Part shown: positions 1-6,527 of the stretch, in pieces
How the letters are laid out: the number at the start of each line of letters is the position of its first letter
How positions within the stretch are numbered: position 1 is the stretch's first letter
Notes under the pieces: generated by a model
What the model was told of the DNA's origin: nothing
Database searches by the model: none
Seen by the model: the letters and a program-made list of their open reading frames with translations, nothing else
From: Sulfurovum sp.
Lineage (GTDB): Bacteria; Campylobacterota; Campylobacteria; Campylobacterales; Sulfurovaceae
Reading direction: 5' to 3'
Length of the DNA stretch: 21,577 nucleotides
Assembly (NCBI GenBank): GCA_003978395.1
Contig: QNZV01000093.1
Span: 1 to 21,577, forward strand
Translations under genes and position numbers: made by a program

Positions 1-341
1 CCCCCTACTCGCATAGGAGACTTAATCTTACTATTTCTCTCTTTGATAGATATAGAAGTATTGGTCAAGTGTATTTCACCCAATTTCAAAGAGTTCATTA
101 GCATATATTGAGCCAATCGCTTCTCATTTTCAGGATTTAAAGCAACAAATTTAGCATGAATTTCATTATCTATATAGGCTATTTTAAAATTCATAGACTT
201 AAACACTTTTCCATTAGGGTGTCTATAACCCTCATGCTCTTTGTCATCTAGGGCTGTATAGATGTAGGATTGAAAGAGCTTTGCTAGAACTCTTCGGATG
301 GGGAGGTTTTTGGTGGGTAATTTAGTTTTTATTATTAACAT
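1..341 (-). CDS. cas6: Cas6-like CRISPR repeat endoribonuclease, N-terminal part
   Basis: The reading frame starts at ATG 341 and stays open for 113 codons to the window edge, so about half of a normal Cas6 (roughly 220-250 residues) is present. The product begins MLIIKTKLPTKNLPIRRVLA, followed by FQSYIYTALDDKEHEGYRHPNG and then FKSMNFKIAY. This matches the Cas6 start as I know it: a first beta strand, a helix, then a 'K-x-F-x-x-x-x-F' strand. A later GEIHLTNTSISI strand also fits the first ferredoxin-like fold. Cas6 cuts CRISPR precursor RNA at repeats in type I and III systems. The conserved glycine-rich loop of the family is C-terminal and outside the window. The call rests on recalled similarity, not a search. 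The gene would be the first of a minus-strand locus lying left of base 1. Confidence 0.62.
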   Translation of the reverse strand, partial: MLIIKTKLPTKNLPIRRVLAKLFQSYIYTALDDKEHEGYRHPNGKVFKSMNFKIAYIDNEIHAKFVALNPENEKRLAQYMLMNSLKLGEIHLTNTSISIKERNSKIKSPMRVG

Positions 342-344
342 GTG

Positions 345-356
345 TGAATTATATCA
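345..356 (-). promoter_or_regulatory. Extended -10 promoter of cas6, close to the start codon
   Basis: On the minus strand a perfect TATAAT lies at 353-348, preceded by TG plus one base (TGATATAAT), an ideal extended -10. Only six bases separate it from the ATG at 341, so transcription would begin at or next to the start codon. No -35 box is evident at the usual distance, which is common in Campylobacterota. Confidence 0.55.
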
Positions 357-401
357 CTAAAATTTGACAGAAAATGTCTATTTAATAGATTTTTTGCTGA
401 A

Positions 402-430
402 TTAACAATTTTATAAATAAAGAGTATAAT
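402..430 (+). promoter_or_regulatory. Sigma-70 type promoter of hisS-pdxJ-pdxA
   Basis: TTAACA at 402-407 and TATAAT at 425-430 are separated by exactly 17 bases. The predicted start near 437 leaves a short leader with AAGGAA at 445-450, five bases before the hisS ATG. Confidence 0.6.
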
Positions 431-455
431 TTCAAAAATAAAACAAGGAATATTA

Positions 456-1670
456 ATGATAAACGCACTTCGTGGTATGAAAGACTTAACTTTAGAGGAG
501 AGCGAACGATTTGTGCATATCGTTACAACTGCTATAACTATTGCAAAAAGATATGGATATGGATATATAGAAACCCCTATTTTAGAAGAGACAAAGCTCT
601 TTAAACGTTCCGTTGGCGAAAGCTCTGATATTGTAGGCAAAGAGATGTATCAATTTCAAGATAAAGGTGGTAATGATGTATGTATGCGTCCAGAGGGAAC
701 AGCAGGAGTGGTTAGAGCATTTGTTCAAGCCAAATTTGACCGTCAACAGTCTGCTAAATTTAAATTTTACTACTACGGAGCTATGTTTAGATATGAACGA
801 CCACAAAAAGGTCGATTAAGAGAGTTTCATCAGTTTGGATGTGAAAGTTTTGGAGAAGCTTCGGTTTATGAAGATTTTACCATTATTCAGATGATAGGCG
901 ATATTTTTAAAGCTCTTGGAATTGGGTATAAATTACAGATAAATTCACTAGGTTGCCCAGAGTGTATGCCTCAATATAGAGAGCGTCTTATTAACTTTTT
1001 GACAGAGTGCCAAGAGGAACTTTGTGAAGATTGTAACCGAAGAGTTACGACCAATCCTATCCGTGTACTTGATTGTAAAAATGAAAAGTGTCAATCCCTT
1101 TTAGTTAATTCTCCAAAGCTTATTAAAAATCTTTGTGATAATTGCGATAGCGATTTCAAGAAGCTTGTTAGATTACTTGAAAGTGAAAATATAGAGTATC
1201 AGATAGATACAAACTTGGTTCGTGGTCTTGACTACTACAACAAAACAGCCTTTGAGTTTGTAAGTGACAATATCGGTTCACAATCTGCTATTGCAGGTGG
1301 TGGACGTTATGATAAATTGGTAGAGTTTTTAGATGGAAAACCTACCCCTGCTGTAGGGTTTGCATTGGGTATTGAGCGTATTATGGAGTTGGTTCAGATG
1401 CCTACTAAAGAGCGAGAAGGATACTATCTAGGAGCAATGGATGAAGAGGCGATAGATACTCTGTTTCCATTGGCATCAAAAAAGAGAAAAACCGATAAAG
1501 TAACTCTTGAATATAGCCCTAAAAAGCTAAAAGCACACCTAAAAGGTGCAGACAAAGTAAATGCTAGATACTGTGCTGTTATTGGAGAAGATGAGCTAAA
1601 CAACGGTACAATTTGGATTAAAGATTTAGTAAAAAAAGAGGAAACAACCATTTCTATTGATAAATTTTAG
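456..1670 (+). CDS. hisS: Histidyl-tRNA synthetase
   Basis: A 404-residue class II aminoacyl-tRNA synthetase that charges tRNA-His in the cytoplasm. Visible landmarks are GMKDL at the N-terminus, the RPEGT block at 78-82 and the motif 2 region FRYERPQKGRLREFHQ around 111-126. The histidine-specific signatures LVRGLDYY (254-261) and AGGGRYD (280-286) and motif 3 GFALGIER (301-308) are also present. The C-terminal 80 or so residues fit the anticodon-binding domain. Length is slightly below E. coli HisRS (424). The insertion domain between about 165 and 232 carries eight cysteines in CxxC-like pairs, as also seen in some Firmicutes enzymes, which suggests a bound metal. A good ribosome binding site (AAGGAA) and promoter precede it. 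The stop is followed after eight bases by pdxJ, so it leads a three-gene operon. Confidence 0.97.
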   Translation: MINALRGMKDLTLEESERFVHIVTTAITIAKRYGYGYIETPILEETKLFKRSVGESSDIVGKEMYQFQDKGGNDVCMRPEGTAGVVRAFVQAKFDRQQSAKFKFYYYGAMFRYERPQKGRLREFHQFGCESFGEASVYEDFTIIQMIGDIFKALGIGYKLQINSLGCPECMPQYRERLINFLTECQEELCEDCNRRVTTNPIRVLDCKNEKCQSLLVNSPKLIKNLCDNCDSDFKKLVRLLESENIEYQIDTNLVRGLDYYNKTAFEFVSDNIGSQSAIAGGGRYDKLVEFLDGKPTPAVGFALGIERIMELVQMPTKEREGYYLGAMDEEAIDTLFPLASKKRKTDKVTLEYSPKKLKAHLKGADKVNARYCAVIGEDELNNGTIWIKDLVKKEETTISIDKF

Positions 1671-1678
1671 GAGATAAG

Positions 1679-2461
1679 ATGAAATTAGGTGTAAATATAG
1701 ACCATATTGCAGTGCTACGAGAGGCTCGTCAAATTAATGACCCAAATCCACTGGATGCATTGGGGATTGTAAAAAGAGCAGGTGCAGACCAGATAACTAT
1801 CCACCTACGAGAAGATAGAAGACATATCCAAGATACTGATGCATACAGTATTATATACCTATCTACTCTACCTGTAAATTTAGAGTGTTCTATTGATTCA
1901 GAGATGATTAGAATAGCTTGTGAATTACGACCTCATCGTGTTACCCTTGTGCCTGAAAAACGTGAAGAGATCACAACAGAGGGTGGGCTTGATTTGGTCT
2001 CGAATAATATTCGATTAAAGAGAGCTATTGAGACACTACAACGGTTTGAGATAGAAGTATCTCTATTTATAGACCCTACTTCAGAAAATATTGAAACCTC
2101 AAAAGATTTAGGTGTAGAGTGGATAGAGTTTCATACAGGGAAATATGCCAATATCTATGCCATGATGTATGCAAACCTATCAAATACACATCATCATATC
2201 AAGAGATTGGAGCTTCCAAGAAAAGAGCTTACGAGAATGCTTGAAGAGGAGATTACAAACCTCCGTCTCTTAAGCTCTGATGCTGTAAAGATGGATTTAA
2301 AAGTCGCTGCTGGTCATGGATTAAACTATGAAAATGTAAAAGCTATTGTAGATATAGAGAATATAGAAGAGCTAAACATTGGTCAAAGTATTATTGCACG
2401 GTCAATATTTACAGGTTTAGAACAGGCTATTTTAGATTTAAAATCCCTACTTATCCGTTGA
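1679..2461 (+). CDS. pdxJ: Pyridoxine 5'-phosphate synthase
   Basis: PdxJ condenses 3-amino-1-hydroxyacetone 1-phosphate with 1-deoxyxylulose 5-phosphate to form pyridoxine phosphate, the last ring-forming step of de novo vitamin B6 synthesis. The 260-residue TIM barrel shows NIDHIAVLREAR at 6-17, HLREDRRHI at 42-50, the catalytic-type Glu in NLEC (E69), and GHGLNYENV at 212-220 holding the second active-site His (H213). The phosphate-binding end ELNIGQSIIARS is at 231-242. It is longer than E. coli PdxJ (243) because of an insert around 157-180, which I believe is usual in this phylum. The ribosome binding site AGGAG overlaps the hisS stop. The next gene, pdxA, makes a PdxJ precursor, so the pair works in sequence. 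Confidence 0.97.
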   Translation: MKLGVNIDHIAVLREARQINDPNPLDALGIVKRAGADQITIHLREDRRHIQDTDAYSIIYLSTLPVNLECSIDSEMIRIACELRPHRVTLVPEKREEITTEGGLDLVSNNIRLKRAIETLQRFEIEVSLFIDPTSENIETSKDLGVEWIEFHTGKYANIYAMMYANLSNTHHHIKRLELPRKELTRMLEEEITNLRLLSSDAVKMDLKVAAGHGLNYENVKAIVDIENIEELNIGQSIIARSIFTGLEQAILDLKSLLIR

Positions 2462-2476
2462 AAAGTCTATAAAAAT

Positions 2477-3415
2477 ATGCCAAAACGAAAAAAAGTAGCA
2501 ATTAGTATCGGCGATTTAAATGGTATTGGTATTCAACTTGCACTAGAGAACCACAACAGCATTAAAAAAATTGTTGACCCTATCTACTGTATTGATAAAG
2601 AGATGCTAAATCAAGCATCTAAACTCTTAAAAATATCTATTCCAAAAGAGTTTGTAACAGTTGAATCTGTTAGTTCACATTTTATGATAGAACCTGCAAA
2701 AGTAACCAAAGAGAGTGGAAAGTACTCGTTTAGCTCTTTTGAAAAGGCTATCATGTTAACAAAAAGCAAAAAGGTAGAGGGAATTGTAACTCTACCTATT
2801 CACAAAAAAGCATGGGAACTTGGAGGGATAAAGTACAAAGGTCATACCGATGCTTTACGTGATTTATTTATGGCAGATGCCATTATGATGTTGGGTTCTC
2901 CTGCTATGTATGTGGCTCTGTATACCGAACATATTCCACTACAGCAAGTCTCTAAAGAGGTTCAAAATATAGAAAAACTAACCTCTTTTTTAGTAGATTT
3001 TTACAATGCAATAGAAGATGATTTAAGAGAAGATGAAAAGATAGCTCTATTGGGATTAAACCCCCATGCAGGAGATGATGGAGTATTAGGAGATGAAGAG
3101 AGAAGTATTGTAGAAGCTACAAACATAGCTCATACCATAATAAACCGAGAAATCTATACCCAACCTCTCGTTCCCGATGTAGCATTTACCCCAAACTCTC
3201 GTAAAAACTATAGATATTTTGTCGCCATGTACCACGACCAAGGGTTAGCACCACTCAAAGCCCTCTATTTTGATGAGGGAATAAATGTATCGTTAAATCT
3301 ACCCATCAAAAGAAGCTCTGTAGACCACGGAACAGCTTTTGACATTGCCTATAAAGGGGTAAAACTGAATAATCTTAGTTATTTGAATGCTGTTCGTTAT
3401 TTTGAAACTACTTGA
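2477..3415 (+). CDS. pdxA: 4-hydroxythreonine-4-phosphate dehydrogenase
   Basis: PdxA oxidises 4-phosphohydroxy-L-threonine; the product decarboxylates to the amino-hydroxyacetone phosphate used by PdxJ. The 312-residue protein keeps GDLNGIG (12-18), GHTDALRD (122-129), NPHAGDDG (195-202), YHDQGLAPLK (252-261) and SSVDHGTAFDIA (280-291). The three metal-binding histidines are H152, H197 and H253. The gene starts 15 bases after pdxJ with only a weak ribosome binding site, which suggests translational coupling. Its last 19 bases overlap the 3' end of the convergent diguanylate cyclase gene, and I see no terminator hairpin between them. Confidence 0.96.
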   Translation: MPKRKKVAISIGDLNGIGIQLALENHNSIKKIVDPIYCIDKEMLNQASKLLKISIPKEFVTVESVSSHFMIEPAKVTKESGKYSFSSFEKAIMLTKSKKVEGIVTLPIHKKAWELGGIKYKGHTDALRDLFMADAIMMLGSPAMYVALYTEHIPLQQVSKEVQNIEKLTSFLVDFYNAIEDDLREDEKIALLGLNPHAGDDGVLGDEERSIVEATNIAHTIINREIYTQPLVPDVAFTPNSRKNYRYFVAMYHDQGLAPLKALYFDEGINVSLNLPIKRSSVDHGTAFDIAYKGVKLNNLSYLNAVRYFETT

Positions 3416-4341
3416 TTCCGTCCATTACCTTTGGCTTCATACAATGCCTCATCAGCACGTTCTAGAAGTATCATATGTGTATCACCATCTCTAAATTCGG
3501 TAACTCCAAAACTACAAGTCACTTTTTTTACATGTACAAATGGATGCTCTTCAATATTTCTTCTTAAACGTGAGGCCAATTGAGAAGCATCTAGGAGAGA
3601 AGCAACCTGTAAGACAATAATAAACTCTTCTCCACCCCATCGAACAAATATATCATCATCTCGTAAAAGATTTTTAATCATATGAGTTAGCTCAACTAAA
3701 ACACTGTCTCCAATATTATGTCCATAGGTATCATTAATATTTTTAAAATGGTCAATATCAAAAAGTATAATAGCAAAATCTTTATCATAGCGATTAGCAT
3801 TATATATAAAATCAGGAAAAAGCATATTTAGCTTTACACGGTTATAAATACCTGTTAAAGCATCATGCTCAGCAAGTTGTATAACCTTTTTTGTCTCTCC
3901 TACTATTTTAGTTATATTATGAAAGAGTAGTAAATATTCTGCAGAAGATGCTATCTTGCTAACTTTAATATGAAAATAGTAAAACTCTTTATCCTCTTGG
4001 TTTAAAAGCTTTACTCGAATACTATCATCTTTATTATTTGCTATTTTTTGTAGCCAATTTTTTCCTAAACTATGCTTTCCTAAACAGCCCTCTTCTTCAA
4101 TAAAAAGAGAAGCTACAGAGAAATAAGAGGTATTGAAATCAGAAATATTAGATGAACCAAAAAAAGATAGACCTTTTTTATTGATATTTACAACTTTTTT
4201 AGAATTTGTAATAATCGAAATATTATCCATAGAATCTAAAAAAGAGTTTACAAAGATATTATACCTTTTAGAAAAATATCTCATTATAAGAATAGAAAAA
4301 ATAAAAATGATAAAACTAGAGACTATAAAATATTCATTCAT
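3397..4341 (-). CDS. Membrane-anchored PAS-like/GGDEF diguanylate cyclase
   Basis: A 314-residue protein likely to make cyclic di-GMP from two GTP. One hydrophobic segment (about 4-20) anchors it, followed by a short basic stretch. Residues about 35-145 have a PAS-like pattern (ITNSKKVVNINKKG at 44-57, ending YLLLFHNITKIVGE at 136-149). The GGDEF domain runs from HDALTGIYNR (159-168) to the end. Key parts are the metal-binding FDIDHFKNIND (194-204), the catalytic GGEEF (236-240) and an intact product-inhibition site RDDD (227-230), five residues before the GG. No EAL or HD-GYP domain is attached. It follows a TPR membrane protein by nine bases and is probably co-transcribed. The signal sensed is unknown. 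Confidence 0.93.
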   Translation of the reverse strand: MNEYFIVSSFIIFIFSILIMRYFSKRYNIFVNSFLDSMDNISIITNSKKVVNINKKGLSFFGSSNISDFNTSYFSVASLFIEEEGCLGKHSLGKNWLQKIANNKDDSIRVKLLNQEDKEFYYFHIKVSKIASSAEYLLLFHNITKIVGETKKVIQLAEHDALTGIYNRVKLNMLFPDFIYNANRYDKDFAIILFDIDHFKNINDTYGHNIGDSVLVELTHMIKNLLRDDDIFVRWGGEEFIIVLQVASLLDASQLASRLRRNIEEHPFVHVKKVTCSFGVTEFRDGDTHMILLERADEALYEAKGNGRNQVVSK

Positions 4342-4350
4342 ACTATAAAA

Positions 4351-4986
4351 TTAGGTCGAAAGCTCTTTAATCATTTTCTTAGACTCTTCTAGTGAGTTAT
4401 CCAGTTCAAAAGCACGCTTGTAAAACTTTACTGCTTCATCTTTTTGACCCATATCATACAGGGTGTTCGCAAAGTTATAACAGTGAGGAGCAGATTTCTT
4501 ATTTAAATCAATAGCTATCCTATGATGATGAATTGACTGTTCATTTTCATCTAATTTATGTAATATATTTGCTAAAAGCACATGGGCTACATCTTGATAA
4601 GGATTCAACTCTATAAGGTGTAAATAGGTCTCTTTTGCCTCGGATAATCGTTCTAAGTTCATTAGAACAAAACCATATTTTAATAATATTTCTTGATTAT
4701 CTGGTTCTAATATCAATGCACTAGAGAGAGCTTTATCTGCTTCTAAATAATCTTCTTTTTCAATGGAATCATCTGCCATTGTATTTAATTGTTGAAGACG
4801 TGACAGTTGTACGGCTGGTGTAGAGAATGTTTTGTTCATCTCTGTAACACCTCCTATCTGTTCATTTTCATTTTGGGCTTCAAAGTCTACACCACGTTTT
4901 GGGTAAGAGTTGGAAAATAATTGTTTAAAAAATAGATAAAAAACAACAGCTGAAATTAAAAAAAGTAAAAATTGAAAAGTACTCAT
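4351..4986 (-). CDS. Membrane-anchored TPR protein
   Basis: A 211-residue protein with one N-terminal transmembrane helix (about 5-21) and four tetratricopeptide repeats at about 64-97, 98-131, 132-165 and 166-199; LKYGFVLMNLERLSEAKETY is typical. TPR arrays mediate protein-protein contacts, and the partner is not identifiable here. I chose the ATG at 4986 because GGAGA lies five bases upstream; an in-frame ATG at 5010 would add eight residues but has no such site. The gene sits nine bases before the diguanylate cyclase and probably forms an operon with it, so it could act as its scaffold or localiser; that is inference. It resembles CcmH/NrfG-type TPR proteins only in general architecture. 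Confidence 0.85.
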   Translation of the reverse strand: MSTFQFLLFLISAVVFYLFFKQLFSNSYPKRGVDFEAQNENEQIGGVTEMNKTFSTPAVQLSRLQQLNTMADDSIEKEDYLEADKALSSALILEPDNQEILLKYGFVLMNLERLSEAKETYLHLIELNPYQDVAHVLLANILHKLDENEQSIHHHRIAIDLNKKSAPHCYNFANTLYDMGQKDEAVKFYKRAFELDNSLEESKKMIKELST

Positions 4987-5052
4987 TGGGTCTCCATATT
5001 TGGTATGCACATCATAGACTATTATTGCTTAGAGAGTGCTATATTCTTAACT

Positions 5053-5322
5053 TTAGATATTAATTTGAGCTGATAAATTAGCAAGAGCTATCTCTAAATC
5101 TTCTCGACTAGGATATAAAAAAGAGTGTTTCTCCTCTTCTCCTATACGAATAAATATTCCATATCCATCTATCTCCACTCGTCCTTTTGCTTCTATATCT
5201 ATCCACTCAAGACTCATCTCTGCCACCTCATTTTTATAGCCTGTTTTAACCAAAACAGCAGGGTAGAGTTGCGTAATATCTTTGAGATTAAAGGTTTTAT
5301 TGTTGATTGTTAATTTTTTCAT
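5053..5322 (-). CDS. Small conserved-looking protein of unknown function (89 aa)
   Basis: I do not recognise the family. The frame extends upstream to 5442, but the ATG at 5322 (MKKLTINNKTFNLKDI) is the sensible start: the upstream part runs into the divergent yqeY gene and encodes a hydrophobic stretch unlike the rest. The 89-residue product is soluble and acidic, with alternating hydrophobic residues suggesting beta strands (RVEIDGYGIFIRIG at about 53-66) and a C-terminal helix (REDLEIALANLSAQI). A TATAAT lies only six bases before the ATG and no Shine-Dalgarno is visible, so the mRNA may be leaderless. The gene is 66 bases upstream of the TPR gene on the same strand and could share its transcript. 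Confidence 0.65.
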   Translation of the reverse strand: MKKLTINNKTFNLKDITQLYPAVLVKTGYKNEVAEMSLEWIDIEAKGRVEIDGYGIFIRIGEEEKHSFLYPSREDLEIALANLSAQINI

Positions 5323-5328
5323 AATACG

Positions 5329-5341
5329 ATTATAGTATAAT
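5329..5341. promoter_or_regulatory. Back-to-back -10 boxes of divergent promoters
   Basis: The 13-base element attatagtataat contains a minus-strand TATAAT (5334-5329) for the 89-aa gene and a plus-strand TATAAT (5336-5341) for yqeY, in a near-perfect palindrome. The plus-strand transcript would have a leader of about 20 bases containing AGGAG at 5353-5357. Confidence 0.5.
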
Positions 5342-5368
5342 CCTTTAAAATTTAGGAGAAATAACCAA

Positions 5369-5812
5369 ATGAATTTAAATGCACAGATAAAATCAGATAT
5401 AAAAGATGCAATGAGAGCCAAAGATGTTCTAAAAAGAAACACACTAAGAAATATTCAAGTGGCTGTAAAAGATATAGAAGTAAATGAGAGACGTGAAGTA
5501 ACCGATGCTGATTTAGAAAAGATTTTAGTAAAATATGCAAAACAGCGTGAAGATGCAATGGCTCAATTCAAAGATGCAGGTCGTGATGATTTAGTAGAAC
5601 AAGAACTAGCAGAATTAGCAATTGTAAAAGCCTATCTACCAGAACCAATGAGTGATGAAGAGCTAGAGTCAACTCTAAAAGAGATTATTGCCCAAGTGGG
5701 TGCTACATCTATGAGGGATATGGGAAAAGTAATGGGAAAAGCAAAAGCAGTTATAGGAAGCAAAGCTGATGGTGGACGGATTAATACAATAGTTAAAAAG
5801 CTTTTAGCTTAA
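5369..5812 (+). CDS. yqeY: GatB/YqeY domain protein
   Basis: A 147-residue all-helical protein of the YqeY family, related to the C-terminal tRNA-binding domain of GatB in the Glu/Asp-tRNA amidotransferase. Recognisable blocks are IKSDIKDAMRAKD near the N-terminus, LRNIQVAVKDIEV, QREDAMAQFKDAGRDDLVEQE, the conserved LPEPMSDEEL, and a C-terminal DMGKVMGKAKAVIGSKADG repeat helix. The length is normal for stand-alone YqeY. Its cellular role is not settled; an accessory role in tRNA-dependent amidation is an inference from the fold. AGGAG eleven bases before the ATG serves as ribosome binding site. It is a single-gene unit facing the minus-strand L,D-transpeptidase, and both end at a shared hairpin. 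Confidence 0.93.
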   Translation: MNLNAQIKSDIKDAMRAKDVLKRNTLRNIQVAVKDIEVNERREVTDADLEKILVKYAKQREDAMAQFKDAGRDDLVEQELAELAIVKAYLPEPMSDEELESTLKEIIAQVGATSMRDMGKVMGKAKAVIGSKADGGRINTIVKKLLA

Positions 5813-5816
5813 AAAA

Positions 5817-5834
5817 ACGAGCTTTTAAGCTCGT
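5817..5834 (-). terminator. Intrinsic terminator of the L,D-transpeptidase gene, hairpin shared with yqeY
   Basis: A perfect 8-bp stem (acgagctt / aagctcgt) with a two-base loop. On the minus strand it is followed at once by a T run, so it is a canonical Rho-independent terminator in that direction. The plus strand has no U tract after the stem. The transpeptidase stop codon (TAA, 5827-5825) sits inside the hairpin. Confidence 0.85.
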
Positions 5835-6460
5835 CTTCCTGTATAACTGTAAAATAGAGTATTTTTTAATCGTTTAAAAACCCCCCACATACCTTTTGGT
5901 TGTATTGCAAAACATCCATGACTTCGTCCTCCTCTGTTTACATAACTTGCAGGATGAATAATAACATCCCTTCCACCTTTACGCAAAGGGTAACCTACTT
6001 TTCTATTACTCTTTTGCAAACCTTTTACGGTAAGATAACAGTAGTGTTTTTTCTTTGTTTTTCCAACATGCGAACCTATTTTAAAAAAACCATATGGAGT
6101 CATATACGAACCTCGTCTATTACTTGAACGTTTTACTTTTCCACCAATTGCACCAGAACGTTTTCCATGAGCAATTTTATGACGATAAATTTTTCCATTT
6201 TTCAAGTCAATAATATACAAACGTTTATGCCTAGCTGTTTTTGTATAATCAGCAATCGCAAGATATTTTGAAGAGAGACCTTTTTTTCTCTTGTTTTTAA
6301 TATAATAAGAGAAAGCTTTACTTAATGCCCTCTTATTTATATTACTTTTTTTAGCAACTTTTTTATAAATCTGTTGAAGATGCCTCTTTGAATACCCTTT
6401 AGCTAACGCTACATCTGTAAAGATAAATGTTAACAAGAGTAATAATACCAATTTTTTCAA
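5825..6460 (-). CDS. Exported L,D-transpeptidase (YkuD_2-type)
   Basis: A 211-residue periplasmic enzyme with a signal peptide (about 1-20, ending DVALA). The catalytic region resembles the 'murein L,D-transpeptidase catalytic domain' family: MTPYGFFKIG (120-129), IIHPASYV (167-174) and GGRSHGCFAI (177-186), with the His-Gly-Cys nucleophile at C183 and a conserved His at H169. Such enzymes form or edit 3-3 peptidoglycan cross-links or anchor proteins to the wall. The mature protein is very basic (many Lys/Arg), which may help it bind the wall. The start codon is TTG (6460-6458): AAAGGG lies six bases upstream and no ATG is available before residue 120. It lies 67 bases after PBP2 and ends in its own terminator. 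Confidence 0.88.
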   Translation of the reverse strand: MKKLVLLLLLTFIFTDVALAKGYSKRHLQQIYKKVAKKSNINKRALSKAFSYYIKNKRKKGLSSKYLAIADYTKTARHKRLYIIDLKNGKIYRHKIAHGKRSGAIGGKVKRSSNRRGSYMTPYGFFKIGSHVGKTKKKHYCYLTVKGLQKSNRKVGYPLRKGGRDVIIHPASYVNRGGRSHGCFAIQPKGMWGVFKRLKNTLFYSYTGRRA

Positions 6461-6527
6461 ATTTGTCCCTTTGTAATAAAATCTTGAAATAATAGTTAAA
6501 TTTTATTAAAATAAGGTGTGATGCCAA

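Noticed and set aside
364..369. TTGACA as a -35 box for hisS
   Set aside because: No -10 box lies 16-18 bases downstream; TTAACA at 402-407 with TATAAT at 425-430 is a much better pair.
335..640. Minus-strand open frame of 101 codons over the start of hisS
   Set aside because: It lies antisense to a well-supported hisS and its promoter, has no ribosome binding site and a composition of random hydrophobic and Asn/Ser residues. The true minus-strand gene here is the Cas6-like frame starting at 341.
4133..4348. Plus-strand 71-codon frame opposite the diguanylate cyclase N-terminus
   Set aside because: It is fully antisense to the PAS-like region; its Ile/Lys/Glu-rich content mirrors the hydrophobic anchor on the other strand.
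4987..5010. Longer start for the TPR protein, and likewise 17082-17102 for FtsX, 19621-19683 for the lipoprotein and 5323-5442 for the 89-aa protein
   Set aside because: The internal ATGs have better ribosome binding sites (the first three) or better protein starts such as a direct signal peptide or membrane anchor.
5352..5558. Minus-strand His/Leu-rich 68-codon frame over yqeY
   Set aside because: It is a shadow of the yqeY helices, with no start signals.
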